DNA of 64,000 nucleotides from a bacterium BMS3Abin14. GTDB lineage: Bacteria > BMS3Abin14. The notes beneath the pieces are model-generated. The model saw nothing but the letters and a program-made list of their open reading frames with translations. It was not told the DNA's origin and did no database searches. Shown here one piece after another: positions 27,314-35,664 of this stretch. Location of the stretch: NCBI GenBank assembly GCA_002897695.1, contig BDTG01000043.1:62001-126000 (forward strand), written 5' to 3'. The stretch's first letter is position 1. Each line of letters begins with the position of its first letter. The position numbers and the translations under genes were made by a program.

Positions 27314-27694
27314 TTACACTAGCCCATGTATGGTTCCGGTGAGCTCCCTGAACGGGATGGGTTTCGTGAACGTCTTCATCGCTCCTGCCTCCTCTGCCGC
27401 CAGAACCTTGTCAGAGGAGTCGTCTGCCGTAATAACGAGAACGATAAGGTCGGGGTTGCGGGCAACGGCTTTTCTGATTAACTCCACCCCGTCCATCTCG
27501 GGCATCATCAGATCGGTTATGAGAATATCGATGGCTTCGGTCTCCATAATCTCCAGAGCACGAGAACCCCCATCCGCCTCGAAAGCCTCGAATCCCTCAG
27601 CTTCGAGGTACCGGCGCACCGACCACCGCACCAACTGCTCGTCGTCGACAACCAGTATTTTCCTGCTGTAACAGAACATATCCAGCGGTTTCAA
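27314..27694 (-). CDS. Single-domain response regulator
   Basis: A 126-residue receiver domain with no output domain. The acidic pocket is VVDDEQ (Asp 17-18), the phospho-acceptor Asp 61 is in LITDLMMPEMDG, the Thr is in LVITADD, and the conserved Lys is in FTKPIP. All switch residues are intact. An internal ATG at 27679 (MFCYSRK) is an alternative start. It is the last gene of the minus-strand signalling group, 143 bp beyond the CsgG-like gene. No cognate histidine kinase is adjacent. Confidence 0.9.
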   Translation of the reverse strand: MKPLDMFCYSRKILVVDDEQLVRWSVRRYLEAEGFEAFEADGGSRALEIMETEAIDILITDLMMPEMDGVELIRKAVARNPDLIVLVITADDSSDKVLAAEEAGAMKTFTKPIPFRELTGTIHGLV

Positions 27695-27789
27695 GCAAAA
27701 GTTGCACCATTTTATGCGAGGGACAAATTAAATATTCTTTCGTTTTTTCAACGAGTTACGAACAATACAAAATTGAAATAACGGTTAAT

Positions 27790-27824
27790 GGGTGTTAAAT
27801 AACCCTGTTAAGGGGTTATCACCC
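27790..27824 (-). terminator. Imperfect hairpin after the CsgG-like gene
   Basis: GGGTG (27790-27794) pairs with CACCC (27820-27824), and inside it ATAACCC pairs with GGGTTAT, with a small bulge. It lies 14 bp after the stop of the gene at 27838 on the minus strand. No clear U-tract follows, so it may weaken rather than end transcription into the receiver gene. Confidence 0.35.
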
Positions 27825-27837
27825 ACATTGCGCGGAA

Positions 27838-28818
27838 TTATTGCAGCTTCAAGATGTCTCCTCTCTTGAAACCGGACCCCTCCAGGGTCTCGGCCACGGA
27901 GAACTTTTCCATTACCTGGGTAACCCTGATGGTTCCTGCCCTGGACTGGACGCTCCCGAGGCTCAGTCCCGTGTCAGGATCGATCAGTTCATCCCCCTTG
28001 GAGTATACGGAAAAAATTGTCCCGGTCGTAATATTCATGTTCGCCCCGCCGTTGACGTACACCGTCCCGCCGGTGGCCTTCACGACTCTCCCTTCCCATG
28101 GACGCGCATCCATGGCGTTTACGATATAGCTCACGGCGTTCTGAACAGCCTGCCTCGTTGCCTTGCCCAGTGCGGTTTTATTGTATGCCGCCCCGCCGAA
28201 TGCCAGCCCGTGAAAGAAGGCAATACCGCCAAATCCGGTGCTCTTTATCCGGCCCTCGGAGCGGTGGGACTGTTGAACCTGTCCGGTTGTTGAGTCGATC
28301 AGCCTCAAATCGATGGCCACATGCCCGGTATCCGTTCTCCCCACAATGCCGATCCCGTGTATGGCCAGGCCTCCGATGCCGCCGCTCTCCTTCTGGGCAA
28401 ACTCCGTGACAGCCCCTTTAATCAGGACCTGAGCGCCCAGAAGTTCCCCGACTTTGGCTGCTGTTTCCCGGCGGATCCTTCCGGAAGATCCCAGGTCCTG
28501 TTCAGCCAGTATTTCGTCCAGAGCTCCTCTTTCCACAACAATGAAGCGATTTGTCTTCATCAGTTCCGTGGTAACCATATCGGTAAGCCTTCTCGATATA
28601 TTCCAGCTTCTATCCCACCAGTGTCCCTGGATGTCGTTATCGAATTCCAGCACAGCTATCCGTTTTTTGGGACCATCATACGGTGGATAGGTGATCTCGT
28701 TCTGTACGGCGGGCGTCTGGCCCGGACTGCCATAGGTCGCGCAACCGGCAGCCGCCATCAGAATAATCGACACCAATGCCGTGGCTAATGTCATAGTTAA
28801 CCTTCGATTTCTTAACAT
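27838..28818 (-). CDS. CsgG-like outer-membrane lipoprotein
   Basis: A 326-residue predicted lipoprotein. After a basic start and hydrophobic stretch comes the lipobox AAGC with the lipidated Cys at 26. The body has the CsgG/HfaB fold signature: RIAVLEFDNDIQGHWW, LTDMVTTELMKTNRFIVVERGALDEILAEQ, LLGAQVLIKGAVTEF and ALGKATRQAVQNAVSYIVNAM. Residues after about 245 form an extra C-terminal domain (VYVNGGANMNITTGTIFSVY). The ATG at 28818 has GGAGG upstream, and a longer frame from 29088 overlaps the neighbouring receiver gene. It could be part of a secretion or envelope complex controlled by the neighbouring regulators, which is inferred. Confidence 0.85.
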   Translation of the reverse strand: MLRNRRLTMTLATALVSIILMAAAGCATYGSPGQTPAVQNEITYPPYDGPKKRIAVLEFDNDIQGHWWDRSWNISRRLTDMVTTELMKTNRFIVVERGALDEILAEQDLGSSGRIRRETAAKVGELLGAQVLIKGAVTEFAQKESGGIGGLAIHGIGIVGRTDTGHVAIDLRLIDSTTGQVQQSHRSEGRIKSTGFGGIAFFHGLAFGGAAYNKTALGKATRQAVQNAVSYIVNAMDARPWEGRVVKATGGTVYVNGGANMNITTGTIFSVYSKGDELIDPDTGLSLGSVQSRAGTIRVTQVMEKFSVAETLEGSGFKRGDILKLQ

Positions 28819-28891
28819 GACGGCTCTACCTCCAGTTAATCCGGTTCTTGCTGAACTCCATAGACGCGATGATGACTTCAAGTCGTCATCC

Positions 28892-29275
28892 TTAACCATC
28901 CAGAAGCCCCTCGACAGCGTCAAGGAGCTGTCGCTGAGTGAAGGGCTTGGAAAGGAACGCATCGGCGCCGCAGCGTTCCGCGTTATCACGGTTTCCCTGA
29001 TCGTCATAAAAAGCGCTGACAAGGAGTATGGGGGTTTTCTTCTCCTTCCCTTCCTTGCTCCGAATGAGGATAGCCACATTGAAACCATCCCCTTTGGGCA
29101 TGGAGATATCGCTGATCACAAGATCAGGCCCGACATCCAGAAATCTGCTTATAGCCTTCTCCCCATCCTCGGCGATATGCACGCGGTAGCCCTGTCTTTC
29201 CAGGACTATTCTCATTATCTCCTGAATGCCGGGATCGTCGTCAACGATCAGTATGTTAGTTTTTTTATGGCTCAT
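28892..29275 (-). CDS. Single-domain response regulator
   Basis: A 127-residue CheY-like receiver with acidic residues Asp 12-14, phospho-acceptor Asp 56 (VISDISMPKGDG), a Ser in LLVSAF and Lys 110 in FLSKPF. All key positions are intact. Its start overlaps the stop of the pseudo-receiver gene by 4 bp, so the two are translationally coupled. That placement suggests it acts with the DUF4388 protein. Confidence 0.92.
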   Translation of the reverse strand: MSHKKTNILIVDDDPGIQEIMRIVLERQGYRVHIAEDGEKAISRFLDVGPDLVISDISMPKGDGFNVAILIRSKEGKEKKTPILLVSAFYDDQGNRDNAERCGADAFLSKPFTQRQLLDAVEGLLDG

Positions 29276-30756
29276 GCAGGTCTGATCTCCTGGTTGTTCT
29301 CCTCCTCTGACAGGAGGTCAAAAAGGGACTTGAATACCTCGGTAGCTGAAACCCGGTCCGCTCCTTCCGGCTCGATTTCCCAATGAACAAGGGGATGCTT
29401 GAGAGATTGGTGGACAAATTCCGTCACAAGCGTCAGGTCGTTCACGTCACTTTCGTTTCCGTGAGTGAGAAGAACGGCGCCGATGGAACCCTCGGAGAAC
29501 GGTTTCCAGAGTGGTTGGAAAACATCCCTGGAGGGCAAAACAAATAGTTGGAGACGTGTTTTATCACTGATCTCCAACGATCCCAGCGAACCGAAGGAGG
29601 CGTTGAGCACCTCCTGATTGGAGAAGTTATCCCTGGAAAGTTGAAACTCGTCAAGGTTTCCCGCATCGGCGAGAAAAAATTTGATGAGATCGGGTGATGA
29701 CGCAAAAAGGAGAACCTTCCCCCATCCCAGGCCCATCCCGTCTTCCAGACTCAAAATTCTGCGGATGAGAAGGGCCTGTTCGGCGGTTACCAGAGGCGAT
29801 CCGCCACGGATGACTGATCGATCTTCCTGTATGGGGGTCAGGATTCCCTTCTGTATGAGCCCCAGTATAGATTTGCAGATTTCGTAGTCGGTGTGGGAAG
29901 ATTTTTCGATAATGTCGGCAACGGAGCTGTAGAACTCGAGGAGGAGAAGAACCTCCCTGGTAACCGGCCTCAGGTCCCTGGGCATGTCATCCTGGTCCTT
30001 GTTCAGTTTCAGAACCGCGGAACCCGGCGGCATCTGCTCCTGAAGGGATTCCCACTCGTCCAGCTGACGCATCCCCTCCATAAGGAGGGCATCAATCGGT
30101 CGGGCGATGTTTCTGGATACGTTGGATTCAATCGGTTGGTAATAGAAAGTCCCCTCGTGCCATCGCAGGATTCTGTAAAGGGCTTTTTCTCCTTTTGTCT
30201 CCCCGAGGACCGCGCTGACCACATCCCCCTTTTTAAGGTAAACCTTTCCCTCAAACCCATCGTGGGCCAACGTTACTACCCCTGTCCGTCTGTTCAGGGA
30301 AAAGATCTGAAGAAGGTCAACGAGGGATACTTCCTTGATGCTTCCCTCGACACCGGACCCGACTTCTCTCACGCGGTCCCTGTGGTTCCCGGTCTTATCA
30401 AAAGCCTGGGTGATTTTTGCGCTGATGTCATCCCAGCGGAAGGGTTTTACAAGAAAGGGGTCCGGCCCAATGGAAGCCAGCGTTGAGTCCTTCTCATTAC
30501 CGTTATCCACGAGGAAAATTATTGGGATATGGAACGTGGTGGGATTGTTTCTGAGAAAAGCCCGAAGCCGTTCGCCGCTGAAGATGGGGAGATGGTAGTT
30601 GGTGATGAGAAGGTCGGGTTTTCCGACAATGGCCTCCTCAAGTGCCCCGACGCCGTCCGAGGCCGTTTTAACCACGAACTGGGCCTTTGTAAGGCGTTTG
30701 CCCAATTTTTTCAATAGTTTGGGATCTGCGTCAACCAGCAGGAGCTTTTGTGCCAT
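29272..30756 (-). CDS. Pseudo-receiver / DUF4388 (PATAN) protein
   Basis: A 494-residue protein. Residues 1-115 form a receiver-like domain that keeps Asp 9, Asp 11 and Lys 104 but has Asn 53 where the phospho-acceptor Asp should be (LLITNYHLP), and no Ser/Thr at the switch position. Aspartyl phosphorylation is therefore not expected. A DUF4388 domain follows at about 135-235 (GSIKEVSLVDLLQIFSLNRRTG and GKVYLKKGDVVSA). Residues 350-470 look like a degenerate MglA-type GTPase fold (RLQLFVLPSRDVFQPLWKPF), without a P-loop. It probably works by protein-protein contact. It overlaps its neighbours on both sides. Confidence 0.83.
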   Translation of the reverse strand: MAQKLLLVDADPKLLKKLGKRLTKAQFVVKTASDGVGALEEAIVGKPDLLITNYHLPIFSGERLRAFLRNNPTTFHIPIIFLVDNGNEKDSTLASIGPDPFLVKPFRWDDISAKITQAFDKTGNHRDRVREVGSGVEGSIKEVSLVDLLQIFSLNRRTGVVTLAHDGFEGKVYLKKGDVVSAVLGETKGEKALYRILRWHEGTFYYQPIESNVSRNIARPIDALLMEGMRQLDEWESLQEQMPPGSAVLKLNKDQDDMPRDLRPVTREVLLLLEFYSSVADIIEKSSHTDYEICKSILGLIQKGILTPIQEDRSVIRGGSPLVTAEQALLIRRILSLEDGMGLGWGKVLLFASSPDLIKFFLADAGNLDEFQLSRDNFSNQEVLNASFGSLGSLEISDKTRLQLFVLPSRDVFQPLWKPFSEGSIGAVLLTHGNESDVNDLTLVTEFVHQSLKHPLVHWEIEPEGADRVSATEVFKSLFDLLSEEENNQEIRPA

Positions 30757-32195
30757 TATATCTGGTCCTGGAGGGAATACTCTTCCCGGAGTTTGAAAGC
30801 CAGCCTCTCGACAAGTTTGTCATGGGATGAATGAACGCTCTTCCATGTATCCTCCTTTTGCTGTACAGCCACGAGCCCGTAGGCGTGCACGTCGGAAAGG
30901 TACAGGATGAACTGAAATGCCGATGCCCTTTCGGGGGGAAGGGGAATTGTGTTGATGTTAAGATTCCTAAGTGTCTGTACGCCGGACATATCCCCGAAAA
31001 CGCTGATCCGGGTGGCCGCTTTTGCTATGGCGACATTCCGCTGCAAAAGCGCTTCGGTGATATAAATGTTGTCGGTACCGACGAAAAGCAGTCCCCGCCT
31101 TCCAGGATGCAGTACGATATCGTTTGTCACGGTCTCCTGCAGCAGATATGTAAACCCTGTATGGAACTCGACGAATTTGGTGTCCCGAATTCGGGATAAC
31201 TCACGTTTTCCTCCGGGGCCTGTGAAATTCTCGACCAGATCCCAGAATGACCTGTTCTTCCACTGAATCAGGTTAAAGGGATCTTTACGATTTTGCTCGG
31301 TCTGTTCGAGGGCCGCCATCAGAAGCGAATCCACATCCGTTCCGTCTTCCGGAAAACACGCAAACCCGAAATGGGGTTCCAGGGCATACCGGGAGAAACG
31401 TTCACCAAGAAAATCAAGCTTTTCGAAACCTTTCCTTATCCTCTCAATGGTGAACCGGCAACCGATGCTGTCACCGTCGGGCAAGGCCATCAGGAAGCGG
31501 AAATTTCCGACGTGGGAAACAACATCGTAGTCTCTGACAATACCTTTCAGGGTCTCCGATATGTCTCTGAGCATGATCTGGACCACCCGGTAGGACTGAT
31601 TTTTCTGGAAAGCTTCCACCCCCTGGAAGTCGAGGCTGATAAGGCCGAGCCTCCGATGATACCGCTGGCTTATGGTGACCTGGCGGGCCAGAAAATCCAG
31701 GATGAACGGCTCATTGTAACTTTCCGAGTCCAGATCCATCAGGGGAGTGCGCCGCGTCCTGTCCAGGGTCAGCGCGCTGTTTAGAAAAGGGGTAAATTCC
31801 TGGACTATTTCGCGGGCGGAATCAAGAATTTCCTCTTCCAGCGCCTTTTCCTTGGAAGAGCTCTTCAGCTGGAGATGAACCACCCCTGTGAGGAGGTCAT
31901 GATGGAGGATGGGCAGGAAAATGCTGTCAAGAATGATTTTGCCATTCCGGCGTTCAAAGAACGGTGAACCGCTTGAAACCTGTCCGTGCCTCTGCAGGAC
32001 ATCCGCCACATCGATTTGCCTTGGCGTTGGGATCACGTTCCCTTTTGAAAGCACTTTCCGAAAGGACCTCTCCTGATCGTGAATCCACACGATGCCGGAC
32101 ACCCCGTCGAGTTTTTCCATGAGGCTCGAAACAAGACGGTCGGACATTCCGGCCAGGTCCAGGATGTCCTCAGCCTTTCGGACGATCTGTGTCAC
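30756..32195 (-). CDS. GAF-like / degenerate GGDEF signalling protein
   Basis: A 479-residue cytoplasmic protein. Residues 1-145 resemble a GAF sensor (GVSGIVWIHDQERS and IFLPILHHDLLTGVVHLQ). Residues 160-310 have the layout of a GGDEF domain, with LGLISLDFQGVEAF, but the active-site loop reads SHVGNFRF (227-234) in place of GGDEF, so no cyclic-di-GMP synthesis is expected. The C-terminal part (about 330-475) is a further sensor-like domain that I do not recognise. The start is GTG at 32195 after AGGGGGG. Its stop overlaps the start of the pseudo-receiver gene by 1 bp. It is the first gene of this signalling operon. Confidence 0.78.
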   Translation of the reverse strand: MTQIVRKAEDILDLAGMSDRLVSSLMEKLDGVSGIVWIHDQERSFRKVLSKGNVIPTPRQIDVADVLQRHGQVSSGSPFFERRNGKIILDSIFLPILHHDLLTGVVHLQLKSSSKEKALEEEILDSAREIVQEFTPFLNSALTLDRTRRTPLMDLDSESYNEPFILDFLARQVTISQRYHRRLGLISLDFQGVEAFQKNQSYRVVQIMLRDISETLKGIVRDYDVVSHVGNFRFLMALPDGDSIGCRFTIERIRKGFEKLDFLGERFSRYALEPHFGFACFPEDGTDVDSLLMAALEQTEQNRKDPFNLIQWKNRSFWDLVENFTGPGGKRELSRIRDTKFVEFHTGFTYLLQETVTNDIVLHPGRRGLLFVGTDNIYITEALLQRNVAIAKAATRISVFGDMSGVQTLRNLNINTIPLPPERASAFQFILYLSDVHAYGLVAVQQKEDTWKSVHSSHDKLVERLAFKLREEYSLQDQI

Positions 32196-32242
32196 CGGTC
32201 CCCCCTTTTAACGGACGATATATGATGACTTCGTAAAACTAA

Positions 32243-32623
32243 TCAACCTTCGGTTCGGCGAAGATAAATCACCAGGGCAACCGATCCGGTCAGGGCTCCG
32301 AGGGTATCAACCATTATATCCATTGTATCAAAGACACGGTTGGGTATGGCGAATTGATGCAATTCATCAAGAAGACCGTAACCCACACAGATTACTACGG
32401 CGAACAGAATGGTGTCAATCGTTCCGGTGGCAACTCCTGTCTGCCTGAGCGCCCTTGCCAGAAAAAACGCAAGGAGAGTAAACTCGGCAAAATGGGCAGC
32501 GACATTGGCGATTTCAGGATGGCTCGGATAGTCGTTGCCCGGGATGGAAGACAGGACAAATATGGAACCGGCAACCAGCGCGGGCGGCCCCCAGATACGG
32601 ATCAGTCTCATAAATCTGCCCAT
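32243..32623 (-). CDS. VanZ family membrane protein
   Basis: A 126-residue protein with about four membrane helices. It shows the VanZ pattern: FVLSSIPGNDYP early, HFAEFTLLAFFLARAL, then GLLDELHQFAIPNRVFDTMDIMVDTLG. The DELHQ and D-x2-D-x3-D-x2-G block is the family signature. Members are linked to teicoplanin resistance in enterococci, but in most bacteria the role is unknown. The downstream neighbour is the signalling operon; no functional link is visible. Confidence 0.87.
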   Translation of the reverse strand: MGRFMRLIRIWGPPALVAGSIFVLSSIPGNDYPSHPEIANVAAHFAEFTLLAFFLARALRQTGVATGTIDTILFAVVICVGYGLLDELHQFAIPNRVFDTMDIMVDTLGALTGSVALVIYLRRTEG

Positions 32624-32695
32624 CTCTGTGGATTCAGGCGATTTTGCGATGGTGCTGTCCTTTTCTGATAATCGTTGTCGTGGTGACAGATTCGT

Positions 32696-32719
32696 AAAAA
32701 GTCCATCAGAAGACTTTTT
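32696..32719 (-). terminator. Intrinsic terminator of the miaB-nuclease transcript
   Basis: On the minus strand AAAAAGTC and GACTTTTT (forward 32712-32719 and 32696-32703) form an 8-bp stem with an 8-base loop, and the second arm ends in five U. It lies 10 bp after the stop of the gene at 32729. Its GACTTTTT...GAAG...CATCA surroundings resemble the TTGATGACTTT palindrome family, so the repeat may have been reused as a terminator. Confidence 0.6.
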
Positions 32720-32728
32720 GTGAAGCCA

Positions 32729-33235
32729 TCACATTTTATATTTGCTGAAATCTTTTGGATCTGATTTTTTCAATAATTCCGCCAAGTTATCATCTTCCAC
32801 ATTATGTTTTTCATCAATTGATGAGAGGTCGATGGCGGAGTGGATAAATAATTCATCCTTGACATAAATAGGGCATCCCATGCGGACGGCAAGGGCAATG
32901 GCATCGGAAGGTCTGGAATCCACCGAAAATTCTCTTCCTCCCAGTTTCAGATGAATTGCGGCGTAGAAAATATTGTCCTTCAGGTCCGTGATGGCCACAC
33001 TGTCAACGCCGGCCCCGATGACTTCGAGGAGCGACTTGACAAGGTCATGGGTCATGGGACGCGGCGGTTCAACGCCGCTCAGGTTCATGGCGATTGCGTT
33101 GGCCTCCAAAATACCTATCCAGATGGGCATTGCCCTTTTACCCTCCTGGTCTTTCAGAAGGATGATCGGGCTGTTGTTGCCAGGGTCCATCGTAACCCCG
33201 TGAACCGTAACCTCGATGATGTCTCTTTCGTCCAT
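32729..33235 (-). CDS. Bifunctional nuclease family protein (DUF151)
   Basis: A 168-residue protein with the DUF151 blocks VTVHGVTMDPGNNSPIILLKD, MPIWIGILEANAIAMNLSG, MTHDLVKSLLEVIGA and SVDSRPSDAIALAVRMGCPIYV. Related plant and bacterial proteins cleave RNA and DNA; the physiological substrate is unknown. The ATG at 33235 overlaps the miaB stop by 1 bp, and a GTG one codon earlier (33238) is an alternative. It is coupled to miaB, an arrangement that hints at an RNA-related role. Confidence 0.92.
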   Translation of the reverse strand: MDERDIIEVTVHGVTMDPGNNSPIILLKDQEGKRAMPIWIGILEANAIAMNLSGVEPPRPMTHDLVKSLLEVIGAGVDSVAITDLKDNIFYAAIHLKLGGREFSVDSRPSDAIALAVRMGCPIYVKDELFIHSAIDLSSIDEKHNVEDDNLAELLKKSDPKDFSKYKM

Positions 33236-34656
33236 CACAATACCTTTCCCTCCAGGTGTATGCCGTGGGAACGGGATATCCTGACCTTTATTGTCTCTCC
33301 GACCAGTATCTTCGGACCATGAAAGTGAACAATGTAGTTGTTACGGGTTCTTCCCTCAAGCCCGGCGTTTTCCCGACGGTCATAACCCTCAACGAGAACC
33401 TCAACGATCTTCCCGGCCATTGAAGCGTGCTTCTGGGATGTTATAAGGTTCTGAACCTCCTGGAGTTCCGGCAGCCAGGGACGTTTTTTTTTCTGCGGGA
33501 CGGGATCCTCCATATTCGCCGCAGCTGTGCCGGGGCGGGGAGAGAACCTGAAGGAGAAGACATTCTGGTAGCGAACCTTCTCCAGTAACGAAATGGTTTT
33601 CAGAAAATCATCTCTCCCCTCCCCCGGAAATCCGACGATGATATCTGTCGAGATCTCAACTCCCGGGACCAGTTCCCTCAAAACGGAAACCGTGTCCAGG
33701 TATTCTTCAATGGTGTATCCCCTTTTCATGGCTTTCAGAACCCTGTCCGAACCGGCCTGGACCGGAAGATGTACATGTTCACAGACGCTCCGGAGGCCTG
33801 CCATGGCATGGGCCATGTCGCTGGAAAAATTTTTCGGATGTGAAGTGACGAAACGGAGCCGCTTAAGGGAACCAATGGAGTCCAACTTCTCCAGAAGCTC
33901 CAGAAAGCCGGACCCGGTTTCAGGGTCGTGGTAGGAGTTGACGTTCTGCCCGAGCAGGGTTATCTCCCTGACCCCGCTGTCAACAAGATGCCGCGCCTCA
34001 TCCATGATCCCGGACATTCCACGGCTGGCTTCCCGGCCGCGGACCATGGGAACGATGCAGTAGGCACAGTAATTATCGCACCCCTTCATGATGGTCAAAA
34101 GGGCGGTTGGGCTCCGGACGCCCTCGGTTCTCGGGGCGGCTGCCGACGAAACCTGGAACCTGTCCTTTTCCACACGGCACACTCTTCGTCCGGTGGATAA
34201 ACGCTCATCGATAATCCGGGTCAGTTCATTGATGTTGTGGGTGCCGAAAACAAGGTCCACCTGAGGCAATCGCCGAAGCATCCGTTCGCCTTCCTGCTGA
34301 GCTACGCAGCCCCCTACCCCGATGAGGAGATCGGGATTACTCTCCTTCAGGGAGCGGAACCGCCCCAGAAGGCTGTAAACCTTCTGCTCAGCCTTGTCGC
34401 GGATGGAACAGGTGTTCAGGATAATCAGGTCGGCATTCTCCACCGAATCGGTTGGAAGATAACGGTCCTGGAGAAATGCGAGGATTTTCTCCGAATCGTA
34501 AACATTCATCTGACATCCGAAGGTTCGAATGTAAACACGTCCGGGTGTTTCGGGTACGGCCTGATATTCCGTCGCCAAATACCCCGCCTCAAAGGCGGTT
34601 TCGTCATCCATGCTGGCTTGGCTGCCGAATCCGATGACCCCGATGAACTTTTTCAA
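33235..34656 (-). CDS. miaB: tRNA-2-methylthio-N6-dimethylallyladenosine synthase
   Basis: A 473-residue methylthiotransferase that adds a methylthio group to isopentenyl-A37 of tRNAs. The N-terminal MTTase domain has Cys in TFGCQMNVYDSEK, LNTCSIRDKAE and GVGGCVAQ. The radical SAM motif is CDNYCAYC, followed by LLGQNVNSY and the C-terminal TRAM domain. The first 40 residues (before RVYIRTFGC) are an N-terminal extension. The next gene overlaps the stop. A tRNA-Leu(UAA), a typical MiaB substrate class, lies at 63.8 kb. Confidence 0.96.
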   Translation of the reverse strand: MKKFIGVIGFGSQASMDDETAFEAGYLATEYQAVPETPGRVYIRTFGCQMNVYDSEKILAFLQDRYLPTDSVENADLIILNTCSIRDKAEQKVYSLLGRFRSLKESNPDLLIGVGGCVAQQEGERMLRRLPQVDLVFGTHNINELTRIIDERLSTGRRVCRVEKDRFQVSSAAAPRTEGVRSPTALLTIMKGCDNYCAYCIVPMVRGREASRGMSGIMDEARHLVDSGVREITLLGQNVNSYHDPETGSGFLELLEKLDSIGSLKRLRFVTSHPKNFSSDMAHAMAGLRSVCEHVHLPVQAGSDRVLKAMKRGYTIEEYLDTVSVLRELVPGVEISTDIIVGFPGEGRDDFLKTISLLEKVRYQNVFSFRFSPRPGTAAANMEDPVPQKKKRPWLPELQEVQNLITSQKHASMAGKIVEVLVEGYDRRENAGLEGRTRNNYIVHFHGPKILVGETIKVRISRSHGIHLEGKVL

Positions 34657-34659
34657 CCT

Positions 34660-34749
34660 CTACTTCCTCTTGTGGCGACTCTTGGCAAGAAGTTTCTTAT
34701 GTTTGTGTCTTCTGATCTTTTTTCTGCGCTTCTTGATGACGCTTCCCAA
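34660..34749 (-). CDS. AURKAIP1/COX24-like 29-residue basic protein
   Basis: A 29-codon gene that is easily missed. It starts with TTG at 34749 and ends with TAG at 34660-34662. The product begins M-G-S-V-I-K-K-R-R-K-K and ends S-R-H-K-R-K. It is almost all Lys, Arg and His, with the GSVIKKRRKKI...HKHKKLL pattern of the AURKAIP1/COX24 (mS38-like) family. Those proteins associate with ribosomes in mitochondria, and bacterial members are short and of unknown role. AAAGGAGGG precedes the TTG. It ends 3 bp before the miaB start, so the two are probably one transcript. Confidence 0.8.
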   Translation of the reverse strand: MGSVIKKRRKKIRRHKHKKLLAKSRHKRK

Positions 34750-34802
34750 TAGCTGACCCTCCTTTCCACGAATTTTTCTGAAGGTACGGAGTAACGCAAG
34801 AT

Positions 34803-34808
34803 ATTATA
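34803..34808 (-). promoter_or_regulatory. Probable -10 element for the COX24-like/miaB operon
   Basis: On the minus strand a perfect TATAAT lies at 34808-34803, about 54 bp before the TTG start of the small basic protein. No good -35 is found at a 16-18 base spacing, so strength is unclear. The site lies in the 81-bp gap downstream of thiD. Confidence 0.4.
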
Positions 34809-34830
34809 GGGTGTTTAAAAAGGCAAGGTG

Positions 34831-35664
34831 TTAATCCGGGCGGCCCTCTGGGAACAAAAGCCGCTGGTTTCCTGTTATCGTGGACCGCTCAATGAAGCCG
34901 GCAACCAGGTCAATTGACGAGCGAACCGCCTTTTCCAGGGAATACCCGGCTGCCGCATGGGCGGCAAGGGCGGATGAAAGGGCACAACCGGTGCCCCTTG
35001 GGACCTGTCCATGCGCCCTGGGATGACGGTAGGAAACGGGATCTCCGGAAGGGAGGTAAAGTGTGTCGATGCAGGATTTTCCAGCGCCCTCACCCCCCGT
35101 GACCAGGACAGCTCCGACCCCCAGATCGAGGAGAAGGGCGGCCGCCTCTTCCTCGTTTTCCGTCTTTTTCCCCAGTCGTCGGGCAAGGGTGAGCGCCTCC
35201 TCCCGATTTGGGGTGGTTATAAAGCACATGGGAAGGAGACGGTTAAGCAGTATGTCCAGCCCCTCGTCGTCTATAAGCGGAGAACCGGAAGTGGACCGGA
35301 TGACGGGGTCAAGCACGATTGGTATTTTTGACTCCGCGAGGGACTCCAGCGATTGTGCAACGGCCATGGCGGTTGGGGCGTCGGCCAGCATGCCGACTTT
35401 TACGCCGGCTATCCCGGGGGCGTCGGTACATGCGGTGAGTATGGTGGCCCGGATGATTCCGGGAGGCAGGAAGGCTGCATCCAGCACCCCCTCGTCACCC
35501 TGAACGGTCACGGCCGTTAGGGCGCATCGGACGGCAAGACCCATGCTGTCGATAACGCGCAGGTCAAGGGCCATCCCGGCAGCGCCGCTGCTGTCCATTG
35601 CCGAGACGATGAGGATGGGAGCCTGTGAGCCCCGCGTACGGTCACTCGTGCCTGAAATGGTCAT
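34831..35664 (-). CDS. thiD: Hydroxymethylpyrimidine/phosphomethylpyrimidine kinase
   Basis: A 277-residue ribokinase-fold enzyme that phosphorylates HMP and then HMP-P for thiamine synthesis. Blocks are ILIVSAMDSSGAAGMALDL, VKVGMLADAPT, VLDPVIRSTSGSPLI, ITTPNREEALTLARR, and the anion hole/catalytic GTGCALSSALAA. The ATG at 35664 gives the usual family length. A TTG at 35715 with a stronger upstream GGAGG is an alternative but overlaps thiL by 74 bp. It is the last gene of the thi operon. Confidence 0.92.
   Translation of the reverse strand: MTISGTSDRTRGSQAPILIVSAMDSSGAAGMALDLRVIDSMGLAVRCALTAVTVQGDEGVLDAAFLPPGIIRATILTACTDAPGIAGVKVGMLADAPTAMAVAQSLESLAESKIPIVLDPVIRSTSGSPLIDDEGLDILLNRLLPMCFITTPNREEALTLARRLGKKTENEEEAAALLLDLGVGAVLVTGGEGAGKSCIDTLYLPSGDPVSYRHPRAHGQVPRGTGCALSSALAAHAAAGYSLEKAVRSSIDLVAGFIERSTITGNQRLLFPEGRPD

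Noticed and set aside
28819-29088. 90-residue N-terminal extension of the CsgG-like lipoprotein
   Set aside because: It overlaps the receiver gene, has no conserved sequence, and would bury the signal peptide and lipobox.
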